Origin: an uncultured Lachnospiraceae bacterium
GTDB lineage: Bacteria > Bacillota > Clostridia > Lachnospirales > Lachnospiraceae
Reading direction: 5' to 3'
Assembly (NCBI GenBank): GCA_946631935.1
Contig: CAMPAP010000138.1
Coordinates: 1-20,761 of the forward strand
Length of the DNA stretch: 20,761 nucleotides
The notes under the pieces are model-generated. The model was not told the DNA's origin. It saw nothing but the letters and a program-made list of their open reading frames with translations, and made no database searches. This document shows positions 15,376-20,761 of the stretch, one piece after another. Made by a program: the position numbers and the translations under genes. Position 1 is the first letter of the stretch, and each line of letters begins with the position of its first letter.

Positions 15376-16228
15376 TATCCGTTGCAACCTCCAAAGTTAA
15401 ACGTCCCAGCCTGCCGCCACGAAGGTCTAAAAGCAGCTGATCCGATGATCTGTCAATATCAACCTCTCCGCCTTTTGAGAGAATTCCGTTTTTAATACCT
15501 ACGGCCTTAATGATATCTTCACCCTTTAAAGATTCATCACAACCGTATTTTGATGTAAGAAGCCCCGGATATATATCTTTTAAAAGATCCACGGTCTCAA
15601 AAGCAAGCTGAGTAGTATTTATTACCTGGTCATTTACGGAACCTATCACGGCAAGTCTGAAACCAACCGATTTATCTTCATATTTCGGCCATAAAAGTCC
15701 GGGAGTATCCAAAAGATCAAGACCCATGGATGTCTTTACCCACTGGTTGCTTCTTGTTACTCCGGGTTTATTTCCGGTTTTTGTGGGAGATTTTTTTGTA
15801 ATTGTATTGATAAGAGTGGATTTTCCCACGTTGGGGATGCCGCATACCATTGCTCTTAACGGCCTTCCGACAATGCCTCTTTTTTTGTCACGCTCTATCT
15901 TTTCGGCGCAGACCTTCAGTGCGGCTTTTTTTATCTCATCGGATGTTTTCTTATCCCTGGAACATACGGAAAGAGTTTCTATCCCCTTACTTTTAAAATG
16001 ATCCACCCACTCAGCGGTCTTATTTTCATCCGCAAGATCTGATTTACCTAAGACGATCAGCCTGAATTTTCCGGATGCAAGATCATCGATATCAGGATTC
16101 CTGCTTGAAAGCGGAACCCTTGCATCAAGTACCTCAATACAAAGATCAACGAGCTTTAACTCATCTCTTATCGCTCTTATGGATTTTGCCATATGGCCGG
16201 GATACCAGCCGTAATCATTACCTGCCAT
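15368..16228 (-). CDS. rbgA: Ribosome biogenesis GTPase A
   Basis: A 286-residue circularly permuted GTPase (YlqF) needed for late 50S assembly. The permuted order is visible: the G4-like motif comes first (GKSD, 61-64), then G1 GIPNVGKST (130-138), a KPGVTR switch segment (154-159) and G3 DTPG (174-177), followed by the helical C-terminal domain. The N-terminus WYPGHMAK and VLDARVPLSSRNP are family hallmarks. G4 is normally NKxD; here the Asn is Gly, which is odd because the Asn contacts the guanine base. The ATG overlaps the stop of the first signal-peptidase gene by 1 nt (TAATG), and no strong Shine-Dalgarno is seen, suggesting coupling. Identity is firm; the effect of the G4 change on nucleotide affinity is unknown. 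Confidence 0.96.
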   Translation of the reverse strand: MAGNDYGWYPGHMAKSIRAIRDELKLVDLCIEVLDARVPLSSRNPDIDDLASGKFRLIVLGKSDLADENKTAEWVDHFKSKGIETLSVCSRDKKTSDEIKKAALKVCAEKIERDKKRGIVGRPLRAMVCGIPNVGKSTLINTITKKSPTKTGNKPGVTRSNQWVKTSMGLDLLDTPGLLWPKYEDKSVGFRLAVIGSVNDQVINTTQLAFETVDLLKDIYPGLLTSKYGCDESLKGEDIIKAVGIKNGILSKGGEVDIDRSSDQLLLDLRGGRLGRLTLEVATDNE

Positions 16229-16803
16229 TATTTTACCCGATGCATGGTTTTATCCCCGTAGGCAAAAGCAAACCATACCTTTCCGAGAATATCTTTGCTG
16301 TGAACAGGACCTATATTTGCATTCCTTGAATCATCAAGATACAAAGGATCATCACTTAAAACAAAATATGTACCCTGTTCTATGGTTATCTCTCCGGATG
16401 CGATCCCGGGATCGGTCAGTTTTGAATCCACATACTCGGACACTTTATCATTAACATATAAAACCCCGTCTTCAATACGGACCTTGTCCCCCGGGCGGGC
16501 AACAACCCTTTTTATATGATATTCAACATTTTCATTTCCGTTTGGAAGAAAGATGACTACATCACCGGGCTTTGGAAGGACGAATTTATAAACTATCCTG
16601 TTGATCAGAACCCTTTCCCCGTCTACAATCCCCGGAGCCATGGAATCTCCCGAGGCACGGATACTGACGCCGAAAAAGAAGACACTGATAAAAGCAAGAA
16701 AAATACTGATGGAGATACCAAGGATCCATCTGAATACTTCTCTTGCAAACTCTTCCGAGAAACGTTTTCTTTTTTTAAAAAAGTAATATCCGTCCTGATT
16801 CAC
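16228..16803 (-). CDS. lepB: Type I signal peptidase (divergent copy, GTG start)
   Basis: A 191-residue signal peptidase I. A basic N-terminus is followed by one membrane helix (about 26-46), catalytic Ser54 in SGDSMAPG, catalytic Lys99 in HIKRVVARPGD, and a box E variant LSDDPLYLDDSR (149-160) in place of the usual GDNxxxSxDSR. The only plausible start is GTG at 16803: an in-frame TAA lies two codons upstream and no alternative ATG, GTG or TTG occurs before the membrane segment. There is no Shine-Dalgarno, and a perfect TGGTATAAT lies 7 nt upstream, so the mRNA is probably leaderless. It appears to be the first gene of the operon through rbgA, lepB1, rnhB and beyond, and follows the rplS terminator. 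Confidence 0.92.
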   Translation of the reverse strand: MNQDGYYFFKKRKRFSEEFAREVFRWILGISISIFLAFISVFFFGVSIRASGDSMAPGIVDGERVLINRIVYKFVLPKPGDVVIFLPNGNENVEYHIKRVVARPGDKVRIEDGVLYVNDKVSEYVDSKLTDPGIASGEITIEQGTYFVLSDDPLYLDDSRNANIGPVHSKDILGKVWFAFAYGDKTMHRVK

Positions 16804-16810
16804 GTTTTAA

Positions 16811-16819
16811 ATTATACCA
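16811..16819 (-). promoter_or_regulatory. Extended -10 promoter directly before lepB (16228-16803)
   Basis: The minus strand reads TGGTATAAT, a perfect extended -10, ending 7 nt before the GTG start. No good -35 is seen (TTTTGT or TTGTTT at 15-17 nt are weak and lie in the U-tract of the rplS terminator), as is usual for extended -10 promoters. With the normal 6-8 nt distance, transcription would begin at or within a base or two of the start codon. Confidence 0.7.
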
Positions 16820-16830
16820 CTTTAATACTT

Positions 16831-16861
16831 AAAACAAAAAAGCGGCACCCTTCGGTGCCGC
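16831..16861 (-). terminator. Intrinsic terminator after rplS
   Basis: On the minus strand GCGGCACC and GGTGCCGC form a perfect 8-bp GC-rich stem with a GAAG loop, followed at once by TTTTTTGTTTT. It starts 10 nt after the rplS stop codon and precedes the lepB promoter, so it ends the rplS transcript. Confidence 0.95.
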
Positions 16862-16871
16862 CTTATAATAA

Positions 16872-17219
16872 TTACTGAATAGCTTCCTTAACCTTTGCAG
16901 CCTTACCTACTCTGTCTCTTAAGTAGTTAAGTCTTGCTCTGCGTACCTTACCTCTTCTTACAACTTCGATCTTCTCTACATTGGGAGAATGAAGGGGCCA
17001 GGTCTTCTCAACACCTACACCGTTAGAGATCTTACGTACGGTGAAAGTCTCGCGGTTTGAACCGTTCTGTCTCTTGATAACAGTTCCTTCGAAGATCTGA
17101 ATTCTTGACTTCTCGCCTTCTACGATACGGTTGTGAACCTTAACGGTATCACCTACGTTGAACTCAGGAACTTCGCTCTTAAGCTGTTCATTTTCAATTT
17201 CCCTGATAATGTCTGACAT
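16872..17219 (-). CDS. rplS: 50S ribosomal protein L19
   Basis: A 115-residue ribosomal protein located at the 30S-50S interface. The family pattern is complete: IREIENEQL, VGDTVKVHNRIVEGEKSRIQ, FEGTVIKRQNGSNRETFTVRKIS, GVGVEKTWPLHSP, KVRRARLNYLRDR. Length is normal. AGAAGGAGA sits 5-6 nt before the ATG. The gene is a complete stand-alone unit with promoter (17332-17360), hairpin leader (17238-17296) and intrinsic terminator (16831-16861). Normally rplS directly follows trmD; here a membrane protease gene intervenes. Confidence 0.98.
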   Translation of the reverse strand: MSDIIREIENEQLKSEVPEFNVGDTVKVHNRIVEGEKSRIQIFEGTVIKRQNGSNRETFTVRKISNGVGVEKTWPLHSPNVEKIEVVRRGKVRRARLNYLRDRVGKAAKVKEAIQ

Positions 17220-17237
17220 AATTCTCTCCTTCTATTT

Positions 17238-17265
17238 AGCTCTGTCTCGGATATACCGGACAGCT
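17238..17265 (-). promoter_or_regulatory. rplS leader hairpin, candidate L19 autoregulatory element
   Basis: The minus-strand leader folds as AGCTGTCCGG and CCGAGACAGAGCT around a TATAT loop, a stem of about 11 pairs with two small bulges, ending 18 nt before the rplS ATG. A second small hairpin (ACCGG-GAT-CCGGT, 17284-17296) precedes it. L19 leader elements are known upstream of rplS in Firmicutes (Rfam L19_leader); I infer that this is one from position and structure, not from a covariance search. Confidence 0.55.
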
Positions 17266-17331
17266 CCTATGGACGTTCATAATACCGGATCCCGGTGACA
17301 GCGGACCGTCTGTTTTTAACGCAACATTGGT

Positions 17332-17360
17332 AATTTACCATAATGCAAGCCAAAATGCAA
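17332..17360 (-). promoter_or_regulatory. Probable rplS promoter
   Basis: Minus strand: -35 TTGCAT (17360-17355), 17-nt spacer, -10 TAAATT (17337-17332) with an upstream TGG (extended -10). It would give a leader of about 105 nt that contains the two rplS hairpins. Confidence 0.65.
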
Positions 17361-17381
17361 GAAAAAATCTAATTTTATGCT

Positions 17382-17975
17382 TTATTTTTTTCCAAGTACA
17401 AGGAAATATACAAAAAATAAAATGAAAAAGATCCATACACCCTTTATATATACCTTAATGTCCTGCCCTGACATATTCATGTGAAGTATCACACAGATAA
17501 GAAGATAAAGGGCAAAGGGAATAAGGATCCCCGGTATCACTCCTGCCATAAACCATGTTATCAGAAAGGATGAAATAAACATTCCGCTGATGACAGGAGC
17601 ACAGGATACAAGAGTCATCTGAACGCAGTTCCATATTGCAGATCCTCTTGGCATGTATTCAACTCCTCCGAGGCGGTTTTTCCTTGGTCTGAAAAGCTCA
17701 ACTTTAGTGACCTTACAAAATGTCACGAGTGCAAGAAGCAGATGCGACAGTTCATGTATTATGACTCCGGGAGCAGTTATATAGTTATGAAAAAAATAAT
17801 AGGCATTGGAGCTTCTGAAAAGACGGTTTAAAAATGAACCGAATATATGATCCGTAATAAAATTAATAACAATCCCGATAAGCGGCAAAGCTGCACAAAG
17901 TAAAAAAGAATTGATCAGACTTATCAGTACCGGATTTTCTGAACAACTTATTCCAAATAACTCATTAATTATCAT
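17382..17975 (-). CDS. Membrane HExxH metalloprotease (M50-like)
   Basis: A 197-residue integral membrane protein with hydrophobic segments near 14-40, 68-86, 115-145, 148-166 and 176-194. A zinc motif HELSH lies at 74-78 inside a membrane-like segment. SCAPVISG (124-131) resembles the conserved Pro-containing loop of site-2 proteases, and D172 in MSGQD may be the third zinc ligand, in place of the LDG motif of classical S2P. I infer an intramembrane or membrane-embedded metalloprotease; the substrate is unknown. GGGAG lies about 8 nt before the ATG. The gene separates trmD from rplS, which are normally adjacent. Its transcription probably starts from a weak promoter at 18019-18027 or by read-through from trmD. 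Confidence 0.8.
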   Translation of the reverse strand: MIINELFGISCSENPVLISLINSFLLCAALPLIGIVINFITDHIFGSFLNRLFRSSNAYYFFHNYITAPGVIIHELSHLLLALVTFCKVTKVELFRPRKNRLGGVEYMPRGSAIWNCVQMTLVSCAPVISGMFISSFLITWFMAGVIPGILIPFALYLLICVILHMNMSGQDIKVYIKGVWIFFILFFVYFLVLGKK

Positions 17976-18018
17976 AAATCACTCCCACTGGTACATTTTG
18001 CCTTTAATTTATCGATCA

Positions 18019-18027
18019 ATTATCCCA
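18019..18027 (-). promoter_or_regulatory. Possible promoter of the M50-like gene
   Basis: The trmD-M50 spacer contains TGGGATAAT on the minus strand, one mismatch from the extended -10 nonamer seen before lepB and prs. No -35 match is evident. The ATG is about 44 nt downstream. Confidence 0.35.
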
Positions 18028-18059
18028 TCACAAACACGGCTGCTCTCATTAATATTACA

Positions 18060-19256
18060 TTAGACATTTATCTTTATGACGGGGGATGAATATAATCCGA
18101 TACTAACTGCTGTTGAGATCGTCAGATCATCGGAAAAAGGTACGAATTCGTAAAATGTACGTCCCTGTGATAAAGATTCCGATATTTTTTTTCGAAGGAG
18201 TTGTCCGGTTTCTCCATGATCCCTGACTCTTGCGGAAGAAACAGGATTTCTTTCAGTGAAAGTTATCATAACAAGGTTCTCAAAATAATCGCCTGCAAAG
18301 GTTTCAGGCAGATTTAAAAGATATACCTCATCTCTTTTACCAACGCAGGATAAAAGGAGGTTTCTGAACTCCTCTGAATCTTTTAAAGAATTGGATATGC
18401 CCTTTTTTTCAAAGCAGCCTGCAAATACTTTTTTATTATCATGATCCTTAATCATATATACATCGTCGTTTTGATAAAGGATCTCAGAATCCGAAAAAAG
18501 AAGTGCCTGGGAAGCTGGGATATTCTGAACCCTGGCTCTTTTCATCTTATCTATCAGATCGGTCTTCCGCTCATATTTTTCATAAAGATCCGGCCTTTTC
18601 TCCCTTGTTCTTACAATTGATTCCGCAAGTCTGTGTTTTTCTATATTTGCATGACTTCCGCTTAAAAGAACTGAGGGTACCTGTTTTCCTCTCCAGATCT
18701 CGGGGCGTGAATACTGTGGATACTCCAGAAGATCCCTGTAAAAAGTCTCGATATCAGGGGATGAATCGTTTCCAAGGACCCCCGGTAAAAGTCTCGATAT
18801 GGCATCGATCATGGTAAGTGCGGGTAATTCTCCGCCTGTAAGGATATAATCACCGGCAGAAACGTAGTCCGTTACTATCTCTTCAAGAACTCTCTCGTCA
18901 ACTCCTTCATAGTGACCGCATAAAAAGATGATCTCATCTTCATGTGAGAATTCCTTTGCCATTCTCTGGTCGAACTTCCTCCCTGCAGGGGACAGATAAA
19001 CGCATCTTCTTTTTGTTGAATAACTGTCATAAACAGCGGACTGATAGCATCTGTACACAGGTTCAGCCATGATAACCTGACCTGCTCCTCCGCCATATGG
19101 ATAATCATCCACCTGGGCTCTGTTATTATCCGCAAAATCCCTGATATTATACGTTTTAAGTCCGATCTTTCCCTCTTTTAAGGCACGGCCTATTATGCCG
19201 GTATTCATTACCGACTCGATCATTTCGGGAAAAAGTGTCAATACTTTGAATATCAA
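18060..19256 (-). CDS. trmD: tRNA (guanine-N1)-methyltransferase TrmD with C-terminal extension
   Basis: Residues 1-235 are TrmD, which methylates G37 of tRNAs to prevent frameshifting: DDYPYGGGAG (50-59), knot motifs LSPAGRKFDQ (88-97), CGHYEGVDERV (113-123) and GDYILTGGELPA (135-146), conserved R155, and VPSVLLSGSHANIEKHR. The position aligning with catalytic Asp169 of the E. coli/Haemophilus enzyme appears to be Glu (E170 in IETF, where DSF is usual). Residues ~236-398 are an extra domain not found in ordinary ~245-residue TrmD; I do not recognise it. The start is TTG at 19256: MIFKVLTLFPEM matches family N-termini, GGAGG lies 10 nt upstream, and the codon overlaps the rimM TGA (TTGA). Identity of the core is certain. 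Confidence 0.95.
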   Translation of the reverse strand: MIFKVLTLFPEMIESVMNTGIIGRALKEGKIGLKTYNIRDFADNNRAQVDDYPYGGGAGQVIMAEPVYRCYQSAVYDSYSTKRRCVYLSPAGRKFDQRMAKEFSHEDEIIFLCGHYEGVDERVLEEIVTDYVSAGDYILTGGELPALTMIDAISRLLPGVLGNDSSPDIETFYRDLLEYPQYSRPEIWRGKQVPSVLLSGSHANIEKHRLAESIVRTREKRPDLYEKYERKTDLIDKMKRARVQNIPASQALLFSDSEILYQNDDVYMIKDHDNKKVFAGCFEKKGISNSLKDSEEFRNLLLSCVGKRDEVYLLNLPETFAGDYFENLVMITFTERNPVSSARVRDHGETGQLLRKKISESLSQGRTFYEFVPFSDDLTISTAVSIGLYSSPVIKINV

Positions 19257-19762
19257 TTAAGGAGTCCCTCCGGGATATGTATCTTCATCTGCGAGTTTTC
19301 AATGTCAACATTCAGTATACACTCTTTAATCGCCGGAAGAAGAAAAGACCTGCCGTCTTCAGCGGTGATCTCATATACATCATTTGCACCGGTTTCAAGA
19401 ATATCGGTTATGGTACCTCTTTGAATGCCTTTATCATCAATGACATTAAGTCCGAGGATATCGGCATAATAATATTCCCCTTCCGAAAGAGGCGCACCGT
19501 CCTCCCTGGATACATATATGTCCTTCTGCCTTAAAAAACGGACCTGTTCGGGAGTATCAAAGCCTTTTAACTTGATTATGACAAGCGGAAGTGCCATTTT
19601 TGCACTTTCCACTTCATACATATCATAACCGTTTTTGTTTTCTATATATATTTTCTTAAGTTTTTTAAACCTTGCAGGGTCGTCAGTGTGGGGATATACC
19701 TTCATCTCCCCCTTGATCCCGAAAGGCTGTGTGATTGTTCCTGCTTTAAGATAATCGACCAT
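19253..19762 (-). CDS. rimM: 16S rRNA processing protein RimM
   Basis: A 169-residue 30S maturation factor that binds S19 and helps assemble the head of the small subunit. The N-terminal beta-barrel shows AGTITQPFGIKGEMKV, then the PRC-barrel region with GEYYYADILGLNVID and ILETGANDVYEI, ending in LLPAIKECI. I chose ATG 19762 because MVDYLKAGTI aligns with family N-termini. An in-frame ATG at 19801, 1 nt after the khpA stop, would add 13 residues and place the 19775-19796 hairpin inside the gene. Neither has a clear Shine-Dalgarno. The 3' end overlaps trmD by 4 nt. Order khpA-rimM-trmD is the classical one (no ylqD here). Confidence 0.95.
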   Translation of the reverse strand: MVDYLKAGTITQPFGIKGEMKVYPHTDDPARFKKLKKIYIENKNGYDMYEVESAKMALPLVIIKLKGFDTPEQVRFLRQKDIYVSREDGAPLSEGEYYYADILGLNVIDDKGIQRGTITDILETGANDVYEITAEDGRSFLLPAIKECILNVDIENSQMKIHIPEGLLN

Positions 19763-19774
19763 AATATTCAAACA

Positions 19775-19796
19775 CGGACCGCTAAAAAGCGGTCCG
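19775..19796 (-). promoter_or_regulatory. Perfect 9-bp hairpin at the khpA-rimM junction
   Basis: CGGACCGCT and AGCGGTCCG are perfectly complementary around a 4-nt loop (TTTT on the minus strand). The hairpin lies 6 nt after the khpA stop and ends 12 nt before the rimM ATG. No U-tract follows, so it is not a standard terminator. It may set rimM translation relative to khpA, or be an RNA processing or stability site. Confidence 0.7.
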
Positions 19797-19802
19797 ATCA
19801 TA

Positions 19803-20033
19803 TTAATCCGTTATTTCCACATCAGCTCTTGCATCTTCCCTTGAAGCTGCAGCCTTAACAACAGAGCGGATAGACTTGGCTATTCTTCCCTGTTTACCGA
19901 TAACCTTTCCCATGTCAGAAGGTGCAACGTGAAGAGTGATCGAATAATCAGATCCCTCTTTTGTTTCGGTTACGACTACTTCATCAGGATGTTCAACGAG
20001 AGCCTTTGCAATAACTTCAACGAGTTCTTTCAT
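19803..20033 (-). CDS. khpA: KH-domain RNA-binding protein KhpA
   Basis: A 76-residue single KH-domain protein (YlqC family, UPF0109) that binds RNA, often with KhpB/Jag, and affects cell division and small-RNA biology in Firmicutes. The GxxG loop is GKQG (46-49) in VIGKQGRIAKSIRSVVKAAA, and the C-terminus VEITD is typical. AAGGAGG lies directly upstream of the ATG. It sits between rpsP and rimM, its usual position. Confidence 0.97.
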   Translation of the reverse strand: MKELVEVIAKALVEHPDEVVVTETKEGSDYSITLHVAPSDMGKVIGKQGRIAKSIRSVVKAAASREDARADVEITD

Positions 20034-20060
20034 AAGGCCTCCTTAGACAATATGCAAAAG

Positions 20061-20306
20061 TTATTTGATGATACCGGCAACCTTGAAGAGCTTTCCTACT
20101 ACCTCAGTGGGCTGAGCACCGTTGGCGATCCACTTCTTTGCAGCTTCCTCGTCGATGTGATACTCTGAAGGATCCTTAGAAGGATCGTAGGTTCCGATCT
20201 CATCGATAAATCTTCCGTTTCTGGGGCTTCTTGAATCTGCAACGATAATACGGTAAAAAGGAGCCTTCTTCTCACCAATTCTTCTGAGTCTGATCTTTAC
20301 TGCCAT
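20061..20306 (-). CDS. rpsP: 30S ribosomal protein S16
   Basis: An 81-residue small-subunit protein: MAVKIRLRRIG, KKAPFYRIIVADSRSPRNGRF, and YHIDEEAAKKWIANGAQPT are diagnostic. A longer in-frame ORF begins at 20378, but the ATG at 20306 is the true start: it matches all S16 N-termini and GGAGGA lies 7-8 nt upstream. The 75-bp gap to ffh holds AT-rich sequence and only a weak 4-bp stem. Confidence 0.98.
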   Translation of the reverse strand: MAVKIRLRRIGEKKAPFYRIIVADSRSPRNGRFIDEIGTYDPSKDPSEYHIDEEAAKKWIANGAQPTEVVGKLFKVAGIIK

Positions 20307-20381
20307 TTTTAAATTCCTCCATTTATAATCAATAGCATTATTTTTTATATGAAAACGGAAAAATCCGGATTCAATCATAAC

Positions 20382-20761
20382 TTAAAAGGGAAATCCCTTT
20401 CTGCCTCCCATGCCGGGAAATCCTCCCATTCCCGGGAAACCGCCGAAGCCTTTTCCGCGCTTGCCCATTCCGGACATCTGCTTCATCATTTTCTGGGACT
20501 GTTCGAACTGCTTAACAAATCTGTTGACATCTGCTATATCAAGCCCCGCTCCCTTAGCGATCCTGAATTTTCTCCTGGGATTAAGAAGCTTGGGATTCGA
20601 TCTTTCCTCAGGTGTCATGGAAAGAACTATGGCCTCGGTCTGTTTAAGCTTTTTTTCATCCACAGCACCTTCAAGGTCTGCGGCATTAATACCCATTCCG
20701 GGAAGCATTGAAAGTATCGATGCAAGTCCCCCCATATTTTTCATCTGCTTCATGCTCTCAA
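20382..20761 (-). CDS. ffh: Signal recognition particle protein Ffh, C-terminal part (5' end outside window)
   Basis: The frame is open to the window edge, so only the last ~126 codons are seen. This is the methionine-rich M domain that binds 4.5S/scRNA and signal peptides: ASILSMLPGMG, EAIVLSMTPEERSNPKLLN, SRR-like region (NPRRKFRIAKGAG) and IADVNRFVKQFEQSQKMMKQM. The Gly/Met/Phe-rich tail (GFGGFPGMGGFPGMGG) is usual for clostridial Ffh. It is followed by rpsP, as in most Firmicutes. Identification is firm. Confidence 0.96.
   Translation of the reverse strand, partial: ESMKQMKNMGGLASILSMLPGMGINAADLEGAVDEKKLKQTEAIVLSMTPEERSNPKLLNPRRKFRIAKGAGLDIADVNRFVKQFEQSQKMMKQMSGMGKRGKGFGGFPGMGGFPGMGGRKGFPF

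Noticed and set aside
17341..17381. Terminator after the M50-like gene
   Set aside because: There is a T run (minus strand) but no stem before it.
20307..20378. Longer S16 start at 20378
   Set aside because: The extra 24 residues are absent from S16 proteins, and GGAGGA serves the ATG at 20306.
20340..20381. Terminator between ffh and rpsP
   Set aside because: Only a 4-bp CGGA/TCCG stem with a T loop before a short T run; too weak, and the genes are usually co-transcribed.
20400..20470. Gly-Met repeat DNA at the end of ffh as an unusual repeat
   Set aside because: Gly/Met-rich tails are normal for the Ffh M domain.

Overview
All genes in this window lie on the minus strand and are tightly packed, with many 1-4 nt start/stop overlaps (TAATG, ATGA). 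The sequence looks AT-rich (not computed). Gene order and protein types point to a low-GC Gram-positive of class Clostridia. A Lachnospiraceae-type genome (Butyrivibrio/Roseburia-like) is my best guess, from the long Prs form, the PDZ-radical SAM-DUF512 protein next to der, the FliK/FlhB-like pair beside rnhB, and the 7TM hybrid kinase. That assignment is inference; no database was searched.

Layout in transcription order (high to low coordinates). (1) 20761-18060: ffh 3' end, rpsP, khpA, rimM, trmD, the classical SRP/30S-maturation/tRNA-modification cluster. TrmD carries an unusual C-terminal extension of about 165 residues, and a 9-bp hairpin sits at the khpA-rimM junction. (2) 17975-17382: a membrane HExxH (M50-like) metalloprotease gene inserted between trmD and rplS. 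(3) 17360-16831: rplS as an isolated unit with its own promoter, a structured leader and a clear intrinsic terminator. (4) 16819-11463: an operon lepB2, rbgA, lepB1, rnhB, a FliK-like gene, a FlhB-C-like gene and yraN. It starts from an extended -10 box so close to the GTG start that the mRNA is probably leaderless. (5) 11462-11200: a 263-bp spacer with a likely prs promoter and a long imperfect inverted repeat (MITE-like or a leader hairpin). (6) 11199-5616: prs, the PDZ-radical SAM-DUF512 gene, der, plsY, gpsA (PRPP synthesis, ribosome assembly, phospholipid synthesis). (7) 5641-1: a signalling cluster overlapping gpsA: a degenerate hybrid kinase, a 7TM hybrid protein that keeps its phospho-His, receiver and Hpt domains but has no ATPase domain, a two-receiver protein without output domain, and the start of a MoxR-type AAA+ ATPase.

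The most unusual part is region 7. Across three adjacent proteins I see one intact H-box, one intact Hpt and two intact receivers, but no recognisable competent kinase ATPase domain. The remaining receiver, DHp and ATPase domains have lost key residues. It looks like a phosphorelay without its own kinase, coupled to a MoxR ATPase and co-transcribed with membrane-lipid genes. Other points worth a second look are the TrmD extension with a possible catalytic Asp-to-Glu change, the inverted-repeat element in the prs leader, and the leaderless lepB2 start. No rRNA, tRNA, CRISPR array, IS transposase or prophage gene was seen.
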